Source of the DNA: Verrucomicrobiota bacterium
Lineage (GTDB): Bacteria > Verrucomicrobiota > Verrucomicrobiia > Limisphaerales > VHDF01
Direction of reading: 5' to 3'
Length of the DNA: 33,244 nt
Assembly (NCBI GenBank): GCA_016871495.1
Contig: VHDF01000048.1
Location: 1 to 33,244 of the forward strand
Shown here: one piece after another, positions 16,904 through 26,300 of the stretch
Layout: each line of letters begins with the position of its first letter
How positions within the stretch are numbered: the stretch's first letter is position 1
Translations under genes and position numbers: made by a program
The notes under the pieces: model-generated
What the model saw: only the letters and a program-made list of their open reading frames with translations
Databases searched by the model: none
What the model was told of the DNA's origin: nothing

Positions 16904-18577
16904 GTGGTTGTGCTGGCGCTTTCTGTGTCGGGTTCCGCGGTGTTGGATCGGCTGGCGGCACTGGATTCGACGTATCCGAAACCTTGGATCTGGCGGGAGG
17001 CTTTGAATTTGTGGTCTCGCCACGCATGGGTGGGAATAGGAGTTGGGGCGTTTGAGTCGGGGGTAAACCCGGGCAAGACATACTTTGGGGAGGTGGCTTT
17101 GCGCCATGTGGAAAACGATTACCTGCAAGGGTTGTGTGAATCCGGCTTGTGGGGGATGGCGGGAGTGTGGGTGTGGATTGGCCTTTGGGGAGTGAACATT
17201 TTCCGCGGCGCTCGAACGGGATTATTTCGGGATGGAGTGGCGGAGGCGGGTCTGGTCGCGGCACTGGGGGCGTTGGCGTTTCACAGTTCACTCGATTTTC
17301 CGATTCAAATTCCCGCCCTGCTTTTTTTGGCTGCCGCGCTTGCTGGGCTGCTGCGGGGGAGCGCGGCTCGATTCCGAGGGGAAGACTTTCCCGCGTGCAC
17401 GTCGGGGAGGGTGGGGAAGCTTGTGATGCTGGGAGTTTCACTCTGGGTTGGGGCTGGCGCTGTGGGTCAGCTCGTTTCATTCGGGTACTGGCAGACTGCC
17501 TTGCGAGAGGCGGATCCTGGAAAGCGGCTGGGATTGATCGAAGCGTCTTTGGGGTGGTGGCCCTGGGAGTGGAAGCGTCAAGTGGGGGCGCTCAGGACGT
17601 CGGCAGAGGTTGTGCGCGCCGCTGAATTGGGAACGAGATCTGAGCTTTGGGAACCTCACCGACGGACCATGCAGAGGTATTTGGGGTGGCGTCGGCTGGA
17701 CTGGCAATCGCGACTCGAACTACTGGCCCATGACGCGGAGTTTCGCCGGGATGTGGAATCGCTTCGCGAGGCGGCTCAACTTGTGTTGCGGATCAATCCA
17801 CGGAACGCGCGGCTCCATCTGGAGGCAGGCCGGATCTTAGGGCTGAGGGATGCTCGGAGCGCGGCCGAGATTCTTCGGAGGGCGCCGAAGACGGCTGCGC
17901 TGCAGCAGGAGTTTTTGGACCTGGGATGGAAGCTGGAAGGGAACAGCGACCGGTTGTGGGAGTTGATCCTTCCCGGTGTGGAGGGATTGAAGGCACTCGC
18001 TGAGTTTGCCTTTGAACGCTCATTGCCTGGCTTGGCGTCCCTGGCCCTTGAAAGGATTCCCGACGGCGAGGTGGACTGGGAATGGAAATGCGCGGGGTGG
18101 CTGAGAGCTGGCCAGCCTGAGTTGGCGGCCCGGTCGGTGCCCAAAGATGGAGGCTTGCGCGGGGAGTATTGGCGAAGCCGAGCCTTGGTGGCGCAGCGCC
18201 GGGCGGTGGAGGCTTGGAAGGCGATGGATCGAGTTTTGAAGGAGACTTCACGAGCCGAGGGATTGGCAGGATCGGGATTCGAGGAACTCACCTTGCTGGA
18301 GCGGAGCGCTGACTGGTGGGAACGGTGGAAAAGAGGACCGCGGGACGTTACGCTGGCCAGGATTGTGGCGGGATGGCTCGTCGCGAATGCTTCCCGTGCA
18401 GAATCCGCCTCCCAAATTCGAGAAATCACCACCGCCTACCCGACTGACCTGGCAGTATTGAGGTCGGAATACGATTACTGGGTGAATCGGAACGATGGGG
18501 AGCGTGCCGTGGCGGCGAGTTTGAAGTGGGTTGAAATCTGGATGTCCAGACCGGATCCATCGGCTCGGAAACGCTGA
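16904..18577 (+). CDS. O-antigen ligase/polymerase (Wzy_C)-like membrane protein, N-terminally truncated
   Basis: The 557-residue product begins in what looks like a transmembrane helix (VVVLALSVSGSAVLDRLAAL). It continues with the Wzy_C landmark WREALNLWSRHAWVGIGVGAF and HVENDYLQGLCESGLWG. Hydrophobic helices follow (GMAGVWVWIGLWGVNIF, LVAALGALAFHSSLDF plus ALLFLAAALAGLL, and KLVMLGVSLWVGAGAVG), then a helical TPR-like region from about residue 190 to the end. Complete family members carry some 200-300 more residues of membrane helices upstream, which are missing. In-frame coding similarity seems to begin near 16870, where the minus-strand TPR fragment starts in the other direction. The protein may be a remnant; GTG 16904 is only the first usable start. 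Intact members add repeat units to lipid-linked glycans at the inner membrane. Confidence 0.7.
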   Translation: MVVLALSVSGSAVLDRLAALDSTYPKPWIWREALNLWSRHAWVGIGVGAFESGVNPGKTYFGEVALRHVENDYLQGLCESGLWGMAGVWVWIGLWGVNIFRGARTGLFRDGVAEAGLVAALGALAFHSSLDFPIQIPALLFLAAALAGLLRGSAARFRGEDFPACTSGRVGKLVMLGVSLWVGAGAVGQLVSFGYWQTALREADPGKRLGLIEASLGWWPWEWKRQVGALRTSAEVVRAAELGTRSELWEPHRRTMQRYLGWRRLDWQSRLELLAHDAEFRRDVESLREAAQLVLRINPRNARLHLEAGRILGLRDARSAAEILRRAPKTAALQQEFLDLGWKLEGNSDRLWELILPGVEGLKALAEFAFERSLPGLASLALERIPDGEVDWEWKCAGWLRAGQPELAARSVPKDGGLRGEYWRSRALVAQRRAVEAWKAMDRVLKETSRAEGLAGSGFEELTLLERSADWWERWKRGPRDVTLARIVAGWLVANASRAESASQIREITTAYPTDLAVLRSEYDYWVNRNDGERAVAASLKWVEIWMSRPDPSARKR

Positions 18578-18712
18578 GGAGCAAGTGATGCATTTCGCGC
18601 GCGAGTGCGAGGTTGCCCGACGCGGCTGAATGGCCGTTTCGAGGATCAAGCGCCGCGGGCCGGCGGTGGCAAACGAATGGATCTCGAGGCGCGAGTGTGG
18701 CCGCCATGCGCC

Positions 18713-19303
18713 TCAGGATTTCGTGGGATGGTCCGGTCCGCTGGACGGGCTTGCGCCGAGTTGGCGGATCCCATCGATGATGTAGAGCACACCTGAGGCT
18801 CCGGTGGTGAGGGCTGCCGCCAAGGACCAGGGGCGGATCCAGGCGGGGTTCCATTGGAGCAGGACCCAGAAAATGCAGCACATTTGGCAAACGGTCGCGA
18901 TTTTGCCCAGGAAATGGGGTTTGACGCGAACGTGGCCGCACGTGAAGTGGATGACGGCGAGTCCGATCAAGAGCAGGACGTCGCGGCTGAGCACGGTCAA
19001 GAGCAGCCACGTGGGCAGCGGCGCCAGATGGGGATGCTGCAAGGCGGTCAGTAAGGCGAGGCCCATGACGAGAAGCAGTTTGTCCGCCATGGGGTCCAGC
19101 ACGGATCCAAGTTTGCTGCGCTGGTTATAGCGCCGGGCAATGTATCCATCGACGGCGTCGGTGATGGCGGCGATGGCGAAGCAGGAGAGGGCGAGTTGAC
19201 GCTGCCATTCGGCGCCGGTCCGGCTGTATTCGAAGAGAACCGAGGCGAAAATCGGAACGAGCAGGACGCGGGCGATGGTGATCTTGTTGGCGGTTGTCAT
19301 CAT
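18713..19303 (-). CDS. pgsA: CDP-diacylglycerol-glycerol-3-phosphate 3-phosphatidyltransferase (PgsA-like)
   Basis: This 196-residue inner-membrane enzyme belongs to the CDP-alcohol phosphatidyltransferase family. The signature DGX2ARX8GX3DX3D is complete in DGYIARRYNQRSKLGSVLDP with MAD following, at about residues 52-76. The N-terminus MTTANKITIARVLLVPIF is typical of PgsA, and four to six hydrophobic helices follow (FWVLLQW and LAAALTTGASGVLYIIDGI near the end). PgsA makes phosphatidylglycerophosphate from CDP-diacylglycerol and glycerol-3-phosphate, the committed step to phosphatidylglycerol and cardiolipin. The assignment to PgsA rather than another family member is by N-terminal likeness. 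Two adjacent ATGs (19303, 19300) could start it. The 3' end of rnpB lies 29 bases upstream on the same strand. Confidence 0.88.
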   Translation of the reverse strand: MMTTANKITIARVLLVPIFASVLFEYSRTGAEWQRQLALSCFAIAAITDAVDGYIARRYNQRSKLGSVLDPMADKLLLVMGLALLTALQHPHLAPLPTWLLLTVLSRDVLLLIGLAVIHFTCGHVRVKPHFLGKIATVCQMCCIFWVLLQWNPAWIRPWSLAAALTTGASGVLYIIDGIRQLGASPSSGPDHPTKS

Positions 19304-19332
19304 GAGGCTGGTCCGGCCTGTTTGCGCGTCAA

Positions 19333-19730
19333 GATCCCGGCGCGGCTGTAAGCCGAATTCTGTTCCGGTCGCGATTCGTGAGAACCGCGAACAGCGAAGA
19401 TCATTCGTCTGAGCGGCCGGTACCCGAAACCCGGCGTGAGCCTGAAGCGGGCCGCTTCGAAGGTTTCCTATTTGGCCTTGCACCCCCGCGGGGTTTTCCG
19501 TGCCTTTCCGATTACTCGGAAAGCGGTGGGCTCTTACTCCGCCGTTTCACCCTTGCCAGCCCGAAAGCTGGCGGTTTTTTTTCTGTGGCACTTTCCGTGT
19601 TTGAAATCTTTCGATTCCAAGCCCCGCGCGTATCCGCGTGTTAGCGCGGTTGCGCGGCTGGGCGCCCTGCGGTGTTCGGACTTTCCTCCCCCGGCGCGAG
19701 CCGGAAGCGATCCTCCGCCGCGCCGGGATC
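19333..19730 (-). ncRNA. rnpB: RNase P RNA (bacterial class A)
   Basis: On the minus strand the universally conserved GAGGAAAGTCCG occurs near the 5' end (19688-19677). GCAAGGCCAAATAGG, identical to the E. coli RNA as I remember it, lies in the middle, and AGACGAATGATC and ACAGAATTCGGCTTAC lie near the 3' end. A motif AAGGGTGAAACGG...GTAAGAGCCCACCG fits the specificity domain. The ends pair perfectly: GATCCCGGCGCGGC at the 5' end (19730-19717) with its exact complement at the 3' end (19346-19333), a 14-base-pair P1 helix that sets the boundaries. The length of 398 nt is normal. The RNA is the catalytic part of RNase P, which trims the 5' leader of tRNA precursors. Short open frames over this interval are spurious. 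Confidence 0.95.
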
Positions 19731-19744
19731 ACAACGCGCAACTT

Positions 19745-19773
19745 ACAGTAACGTTTTCCACTCGAAGTCGCAA
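19745..19773 (-). promoter_or_regulatory. Candidate rnpB promoter
   Basis: On the minus strand TTGCGA (19773-19768) and TACTGT (19750-19745) are spaced by 17 bases just upstream of the rnpB 5' end. The match is weak and the distance to the mature 5' end (about 14 bases) is somewhat long. Confidence 0.25.
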
Positions 19774-19838
19774 GAGCGGGTTGGTTTTACAACTTGAATC
19801 CGGCGTGTGCTGATGGTTCGCTTCTTCATCATCATGGG

Positions 19839-20192
19839 ATGGAAGAGTTTAGGTTGGTTTCAAACGTGGTGAAATCCCGGTTTGGGCATGCGAATTGCTC
19901 TCAGACATTTCATGATGTGGTTACGGCATGGGCTGGGCGGGGGAGAGGGCGGGTCGCCTGGATGTTGGTTGCCTGGCTTTTGGCGCCGGGCTTCGAGGGG
20001 CATGGGGCGGTCGATTATGTCCATTTGGCATGGGACGCGAATACCGAGACCAACGTGGCCGGGTATCGACTTTATTACGGGGTTCGAGGGGAGGCAGTCA
20101 CCAACAGGGTCGACAACCGGAAAGCGACGACGAGGAGGCAGGATGGGTTGCGTGCCGGGGCCTCCTATTTCTTTTTTGTCACGGCCTATTAG
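19839..20192 (+). pseudogene. 5' part of the giant FN3/repeat protein gene, ended by an in-frame TAG
   Basis: Reading from ATG 19839 (or GTG 19917), the protein has an exportable hydrophobic segment, RVAWMLVAWLLAPGFEGHGA. It then has the start of a fibronectin type III domain: VHLAWDANTETNVAGYRLYYG and GLRAGASYFFFVTAY. A TAG at 20190-20192 stops it exactly where homologous domains continue with a residue such as Asn. The same frame goes on with DKDFESDPSNVVLW, the expected last strand of the FN3 domain, meets a second TAG at 20289-20291 and then stays open to 26462. So this is the signal-peptide-bearing beginning of the gene at 20319, separated from it by two amber codons. As written it would give a secreted fragment of about 117 residues. 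Confidence 0.75.
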
Positions 20193-20318
20193 GACAAGGA
20201 TTTCGAGAGTGATCCGTCGAATGTGGTGCTCTGGACCGCTCCCACGGCGGCGGAAGGGTTGGGGCACGGGGCAGGAGTGACGCTTTGGTAGCGGGGCGGA
20301 ACTGAGCCTTCGACCTAC

Positions 20319-23300
20319 GTGGTCAAACGGTCTGATCGGAAAGAAGGTGGATTTGAAGCTTTGGCGACCAACAATGTTCCCTCGTTTGAAGATGGCACGG
20401 CGGAATTGGGGCGAACGTATTTTTACCGGGTTCAAGTCAGGAACAGCGCGGGTGAGAGTCAAGATTCGGACGTGGTGGAGGTGCGGCCCCTGGCCGGGCC
20501 ATCGACGCTGTCAGCGGAAGGGAGCCAGGGGAGCATTCGATTGTCCTGGTCGCCGCTGGAGGGTGCTCGGGACTACACCCTTGTGCGTGCGGAGACGGCA
20601 GGAGGGCCGTTTACCGCGATTGCCACGGGCGTTTTAGGATTGGGGTACGAGGATCGCGCGGTGGAGATTGGGAAGCGATACTTTTACCGGGTTCAAGCTC
20701 AGAAGAGCCCCGGAGTTTATTCGGGGTTTTCGGGGCTGGTGATGGCGCAAACCGCGCCCCCTGCCCCGCATCCTCTCGAGGTGGAACTCTTCGCGGGCGG
20801 AACCGTGAGATTGCGCTGGACGGCTTTGTCAGGGGTTGCGGACGAGTTTGTGGTGGAGTCTTCCGCGGATGGTGTTGGGTATTCGGAATTGGCGCGAGTC
20901 GAGGGCACGCAACGATCCGCCGTCTTGGGCGGCTTGGGGAATGGAACGGTTCGATTCTTTCGGATGCATGCGGCCAATGCTTCGGGCCGATCGACAGATT
21001 CGGTGGTGCGGAGGATCGAGTTTCCCACTTGGGCAGCCAATGTGGTCTTTGCTCCCGAAGCGGGAGCGAAGTTGCTTCCGGGTTATGTTCTCGACTCGGG
21101 GAAACCCTTCGGAGCGACGGCGGAAGGTTCGAAATTGGGCTGGCGGGTGGATCAGAGTGAACGGGTGGCGAAGCGCTCTGCATTGTTTGCTCCGGATGTC
21201 CGGTATCAGGGTTCGATTTTGGTGGAAAAGAGCGCGGTTTGGGAACTGGAAGTGCCTTGGGGAAGCTATCGAGTGCGGTTGGTGGTGGGAGATGCGGAGA
21301 CGCCGCAAGCGACGCATCAGTTTCTCCTTGAGGGACTGCCGACTTCCGAAGTGGAGACCGGCATGGAAGCGCCATGGGCCGAGATTGAGATGAAGCTTTT
21401 TGTTCAAGACGGAAGGCTGACGCTGGCACCCGGACCTGCTTCGATTCATTCGCGCCTTTGCTTTATCGATGTTTTTGCGGAGGCACCCTCGCTGCCCTCT
21501 GTGGTTGAACAACCCGTCTCGCAGAAGTTGGTGGAGGAGGAGGCGCTGGTTTTGGAATCCTCGGTTTCGGGGGGGACGGAACCCATTTCCTGGCAATGGT
21601 TCTTCAATTTGAAGCCGCTCGCAGGAGCCCGCTCGGCCCGGCTTGAGCTGCCTTCCATCCAACCTTCGCAAAGTGGGGCTTATTTCGTGGTGGCGAGCAA
21701 CGATTTTGGAGCGGTGACGAGTCGAGTCGCAGTGGTAGAAGTCGAGGCCGTGGAAGATCCCCCCACCCTGGACATTGTTCCCAGTTTCCAGATCGTATCG
21801 GGTTTGTCCTCTTCCGTGGTCAAGTTGACGGGGATTTCGAGCGGTGCCGCGGACGAGCGTCAGACGCTGTCCTTAACCCTTTCGAATTGGAATCCGGGTC
21901 TTCTCAGCCGGGCAGATTTGAATTATCGCTCGCCCGAGACCATGGGAGAAGTTGAGCTGTCCGCAAACACAGGAGTGACCGGGACCGTGGTTTTGACGGT
22001 GATGGTTTCGGACGGGAAGGCGGAAGTGGCGAGGACATTCACGGTGTCGATTGCCCGGAAGGCGGAGGACGCTTTGCAAATCGAGGCGGAGTCCGGGGAA
22101 AGGAACGCCGTGTTCGAAGTGATCGGGGAAGCGGGCGCCTCCGGGGGAAGAATTGTCAGGCCGTCGGCCGACGGATTCGGACGTCTGGCTTTTCCATTCT
22201 TTTTGGATCGCGGAGGCGACTACTTTGTGTGGTGCCGGTTGATGAGCGAGGAATCGCTTGGGGTATCTTTTCGCGCGGCGGTGGATCGCGAGCCCGTGGA
22301 TACGGAGGAGACCGGTTTGGGAGCCGCGCGTCCGAATGTTTGGCGCTGGGTTAGGCTGAGCAAGCTGGTGAACGGAGATCCGAAGGTTCTTTCGCTTACG
22401 CGCGGCCCGCATCAATTGGTATTTCAGGCCCCGAAGGCCAAGGCCAGGCTCGATACGCTTTATGTGACCGACGATCCGCTCTTTCTGCCGCCCGGAGTGC
22501 AGGCCAACTTTCCACCCACCTTGAATCCGCTGGAGGATTTGGTGTTGGAGGAGGGCGCCCCTGCGCAGGTTGTGGCGCTTTCGGGCATTGGATCCGAGGG
22601 GGTGTCGGAGAGGCAGAACTTGATTGTGACCGCGGTTTCTGGAGATCCGCGTTCGATCCCCAACCCCAATATCAGTTACTCGAGCCCTTCGGCCAACGGA
22701 ACTCTCACATTCACACCGAGCCACACGGCCTTCGGATCCGTCCCCATCACCGTGACCGTGAATGACGGAGGCGGTGTGAACAATGTGGCGCGCCGAACTT
22801 TTCTGGTGACCCTCCAGCCTCGAAATCAACCTCCCAGACTCGGATCGATTCCGAATCAGACGGTGGTGAAGGGACGGGGCTTTCCGCCATTGACCTGGGT
22901 TATCGGCGATCGTGAATCAGCCGCCGACCAGCTCGCGGTGCGGGCGTTTTCGTCGAATCCCGCGCTGCTCCCGCAAGCGATGATCTCCGTGACCGGCTCC
23001 GGTTCCAATCGCGTGGTGCAGTTGGCGCCAATCCCGAACGTGGCGGGGAGCACGTCGGTGACGCTGGAAGTGACCGATGGAAATGGGAGCGTGTCCACGA
23101 CACGATTCAATGCCTCGGTGACGGAAAACCGTATGCCGCCCACGATCAGCCGGCTTCCGGACTTTGAATTGGAGGAGGACGCGGCCTTGGGGCCTTTGAC
23201 TTTCGTGGTGGCAGATCCTGACAGTCCTGTGGAGGGATTGGTGGTCACGGCGACGGCTGCCGACGCGCGGCTCCTTCCGGCCTCCGGCCTTATCCTGGGA

Positions 23301-26300
23301 GGGGAAGGAGTTGAGAGGACCTTGATGGTGATACCGGCGAAGGACGCGCTTGGGACGACCAAGGTGACTTTGGCGGTGAGGGACGACTCGGGGATGCAGG
23401 CGAGTTCGACATTCAGCGTGGTCGTGCTTCCCTTGAACGACCCTCCCCAAATGTCTGCGGTGGGCGATCGCACCCTCACTCTGCATTCCCCTTCGAACAC
23501 GGTGTTTTTGACGGGCGTATCGGCCGGGCCGGGGGAGGATCAACCCTTGATGATTCGGGCGGTTTCGGAACGTCCGGATTTGATCCCGAATCCGCGGATT
23601 GTCATGGCAGGCGGGGACGCGCGTTCAGCATCGTTGGTTTTGGGTCCGTTCTTGAGAGTGGCGGAACGGGTTCCCATTCGAGTGACTTTGGACGATGGCA
23701 AGCCGGTGCGGAATACCTTCACTCGAGTCTTTCATGTGACGGTTTCGGCTCCGAGCTCCGATGCGGCTCCGACCTTGTCGGCGATCCCGGATCAAACCGT
23801 GGTGGAAGACGGGACGCTGGCGGTGCCCTTCACGGTCAGTGACGAGACCTTGTCGGCCCATCAACTGAGGTTGACGTTGTCCTCTTCGCTGGCTTCGTTG
23901 CTTCCGGAGAGCACGGTTGAATTTCAAGGGGTCGGGACCAACCGGCTGCTCATCCTGAGGCCCCGGGCGCAACAGTCGGGTGTGGCCTTGCTGACGATCT
24001 TTGCGTCGGATGGCAGGCTGAGCGGAAGAACATCGTTCAAGTTGACGGTCACGCCGGTCAACGATCCGTCGGCCATGGATCCGATCGGGGACCTGGTTGT
24101 GGACGCGGCCGATCCCAGTTTGACGCACAGTGTGACGATCTCGGGCCTTTCATCGGGCCCCGTCAATGAATCCGGCACGTTGACGGTGAAGGTCGCCTCG
24201 AGCCGGACGGATCTCATTCCGCATCCGGAGGTGCGTTACGTTTCGGGATCGGAGTTTGCGAATGTGTTGTTGCGGCCTGCGGCGGGGAAGAGTGGATCGG
24301 CCAGGATTACGATGGAGGTTCGCGAGCTGGCGGATGCGGCATCTGTGACAGTGAGGGAATTCAAAGTTTACGTGCGTGCGGCGGGGAACAAGGACCCGGA
24401 AGTTTCGTTCCTGGAGGACGTGACCCTTCTGCAGAATTTTGAAAGCGGGATCATTCGATTTCGGGTCAATGACGCCGAAACCGCGTCCGCAAACTTGGAG
24501 ATCTCGGCCAGCACTTCGAATCCCGAGCTGCTTCCGGAGTCCGGGATTGTGCTGGGCGGCTCGGGAACGAATCGAACGTTGACCCTGAGACCCGCGAGGG
24601 ATCGAACGGGTTTCACGATGATAACCCTGAGTGTTGCGGATCAGCAGGGCGGGGTGGGGAGCAGCAGTTTCTTTGTCATCGTGGATCCGGCCAATCAGCC
24701 TCCGAGGATCGAGGGACTTTCTCCTCAGACGGTTCCGGCTCAGGATCCTCGATTCGAGCTGGAGTTTACCGCTTGGGATCTGGAGACGTCGCCGGAGATG
24801 ATCGAACTCAGTGTCACTTCCAGTGATGAAGCTTTGTTTCCTCCGGAGGGGCTTTCCTTGGCGAGTGTCGGGCGATTTCGTCTTTTGACCGCGCGCGGAA
24901 ACGCGGGGCGTTCCGGACGGGCCACCTTGAAGATTGTCGCGTCCGATGGTGCGCTGAAAACCGAGGGAACGGTCGAGGTTTCCGTCCACGCGAACCCCGG
25001 CCCGCCTTCGCTGGGTTTATTGTCCGACGTGATCTTGGAGGACGGCAAAGTTTTCGAAGAGATCCCCTTGGACCTGAGTGATCCCGACACTCCCCTGGGC
25101 CAACTCATCGTCACGGTGAAGACGTCGAATCCCGCCGTGGTTCCCGAAACCGGTTTGTCGGTTGCCCATGAGTTCTCGAAGTGGAAATTGCGCGTTTCGC
25201 CTGCCGCAGGTGTTTCGGGCCGTTCTGTGATTGGGGTCGAGGTGAGCGACGGAATTCACAAGGTCCAGCAATCGTTCGAGGTGCGTGTGATGGGGGAGAA
25301 CCGGCCTCCGACCCTGGACAAGATTGGCGATATCACGCTGGCTCAAGATGGGTTGCCGAGAACCATCGTGTTGACGGGAATCAGTCCCGGGAAGGGCGAG
25401 TCCGGGCAGCCTCTTTTGATTTCGGCAAGCTCCAGCGATCCGGCAGTGATTCCTCATCCGCTGGTGGGTGCGGTGGACGCCAGTGGAGCCGCCATGCTGA
25501 CCGTGGCTTCGGTGGCAGGATCGCGAGGTGTCGTGACGATCCGGGTGATTTTGAACGACCTGCAGCCGAAACAAGCGACCACGGTTCGCGAGTTCAAAGT
25601 GACGTTCAACGCGGCGCCTTCGATTTCGGCCCTGGACGCTGTCGCCGTGCCGGAGGGTGGTGTTTCGAAACCCATTGAATTTACGCTCAGCGATGAAGAT
25701 GACGAACTTGCCAAGGTGTCTCTCTCGGCCCGTTCCTCGCATCCGGGTGTGGTTGATCCGGCGGGCGTCCTGATGGAGGGGACGGGGGCGACGCGGAGCG
25801 TGCGCGTTCGTCCGGTGGCGGGTGCCTTCGGATCAAGCGTGGTGACTTTGGTGGCGCGGGATGCGGCGGGCAACGAAGCGACGTCCTCACTGGTGGTGGT
25901 GGTGGATCCGGTGGAAAACCCGCCCACGCTGGGTGCCCTTCCTGATTTGGAAATAGCGGCAGCGGACCGCTGGGTGCCGATCCGGATTGGAGGGATTTCG
26001 ACGGGTTCCCCATTCGAGAGGGGGGTGTTGGAGGTTGTGGCCGTCTCTTTGGCTCCGGGAATCATTCCTGATCCGCTCCTGGCCTATACCTCACCTGAGG
26101 CGGAGGGGATGCTTTATCTTGCTCCGTGGCCTGGACGGTTTGGGACGGCGGAGATTCGAGTGTCGGTGCTGGAGTATGGAAGCGGGGCGGGGAGGACCTC
26201 GAGGACGTTCCGGGTCACTCGGCTGGAGCCTGAGCGGATTCCAGAATTGCGAGCGGAATGGGCCGAGGAAGGATTGATTTTGACGTGGAGCTCGGATCGG

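Noticed and set aside
19436-19813. Plus-strand open frames of 88-125 residues
   Set aside because: They lie over the RNase P RNA gene and show no protein character.
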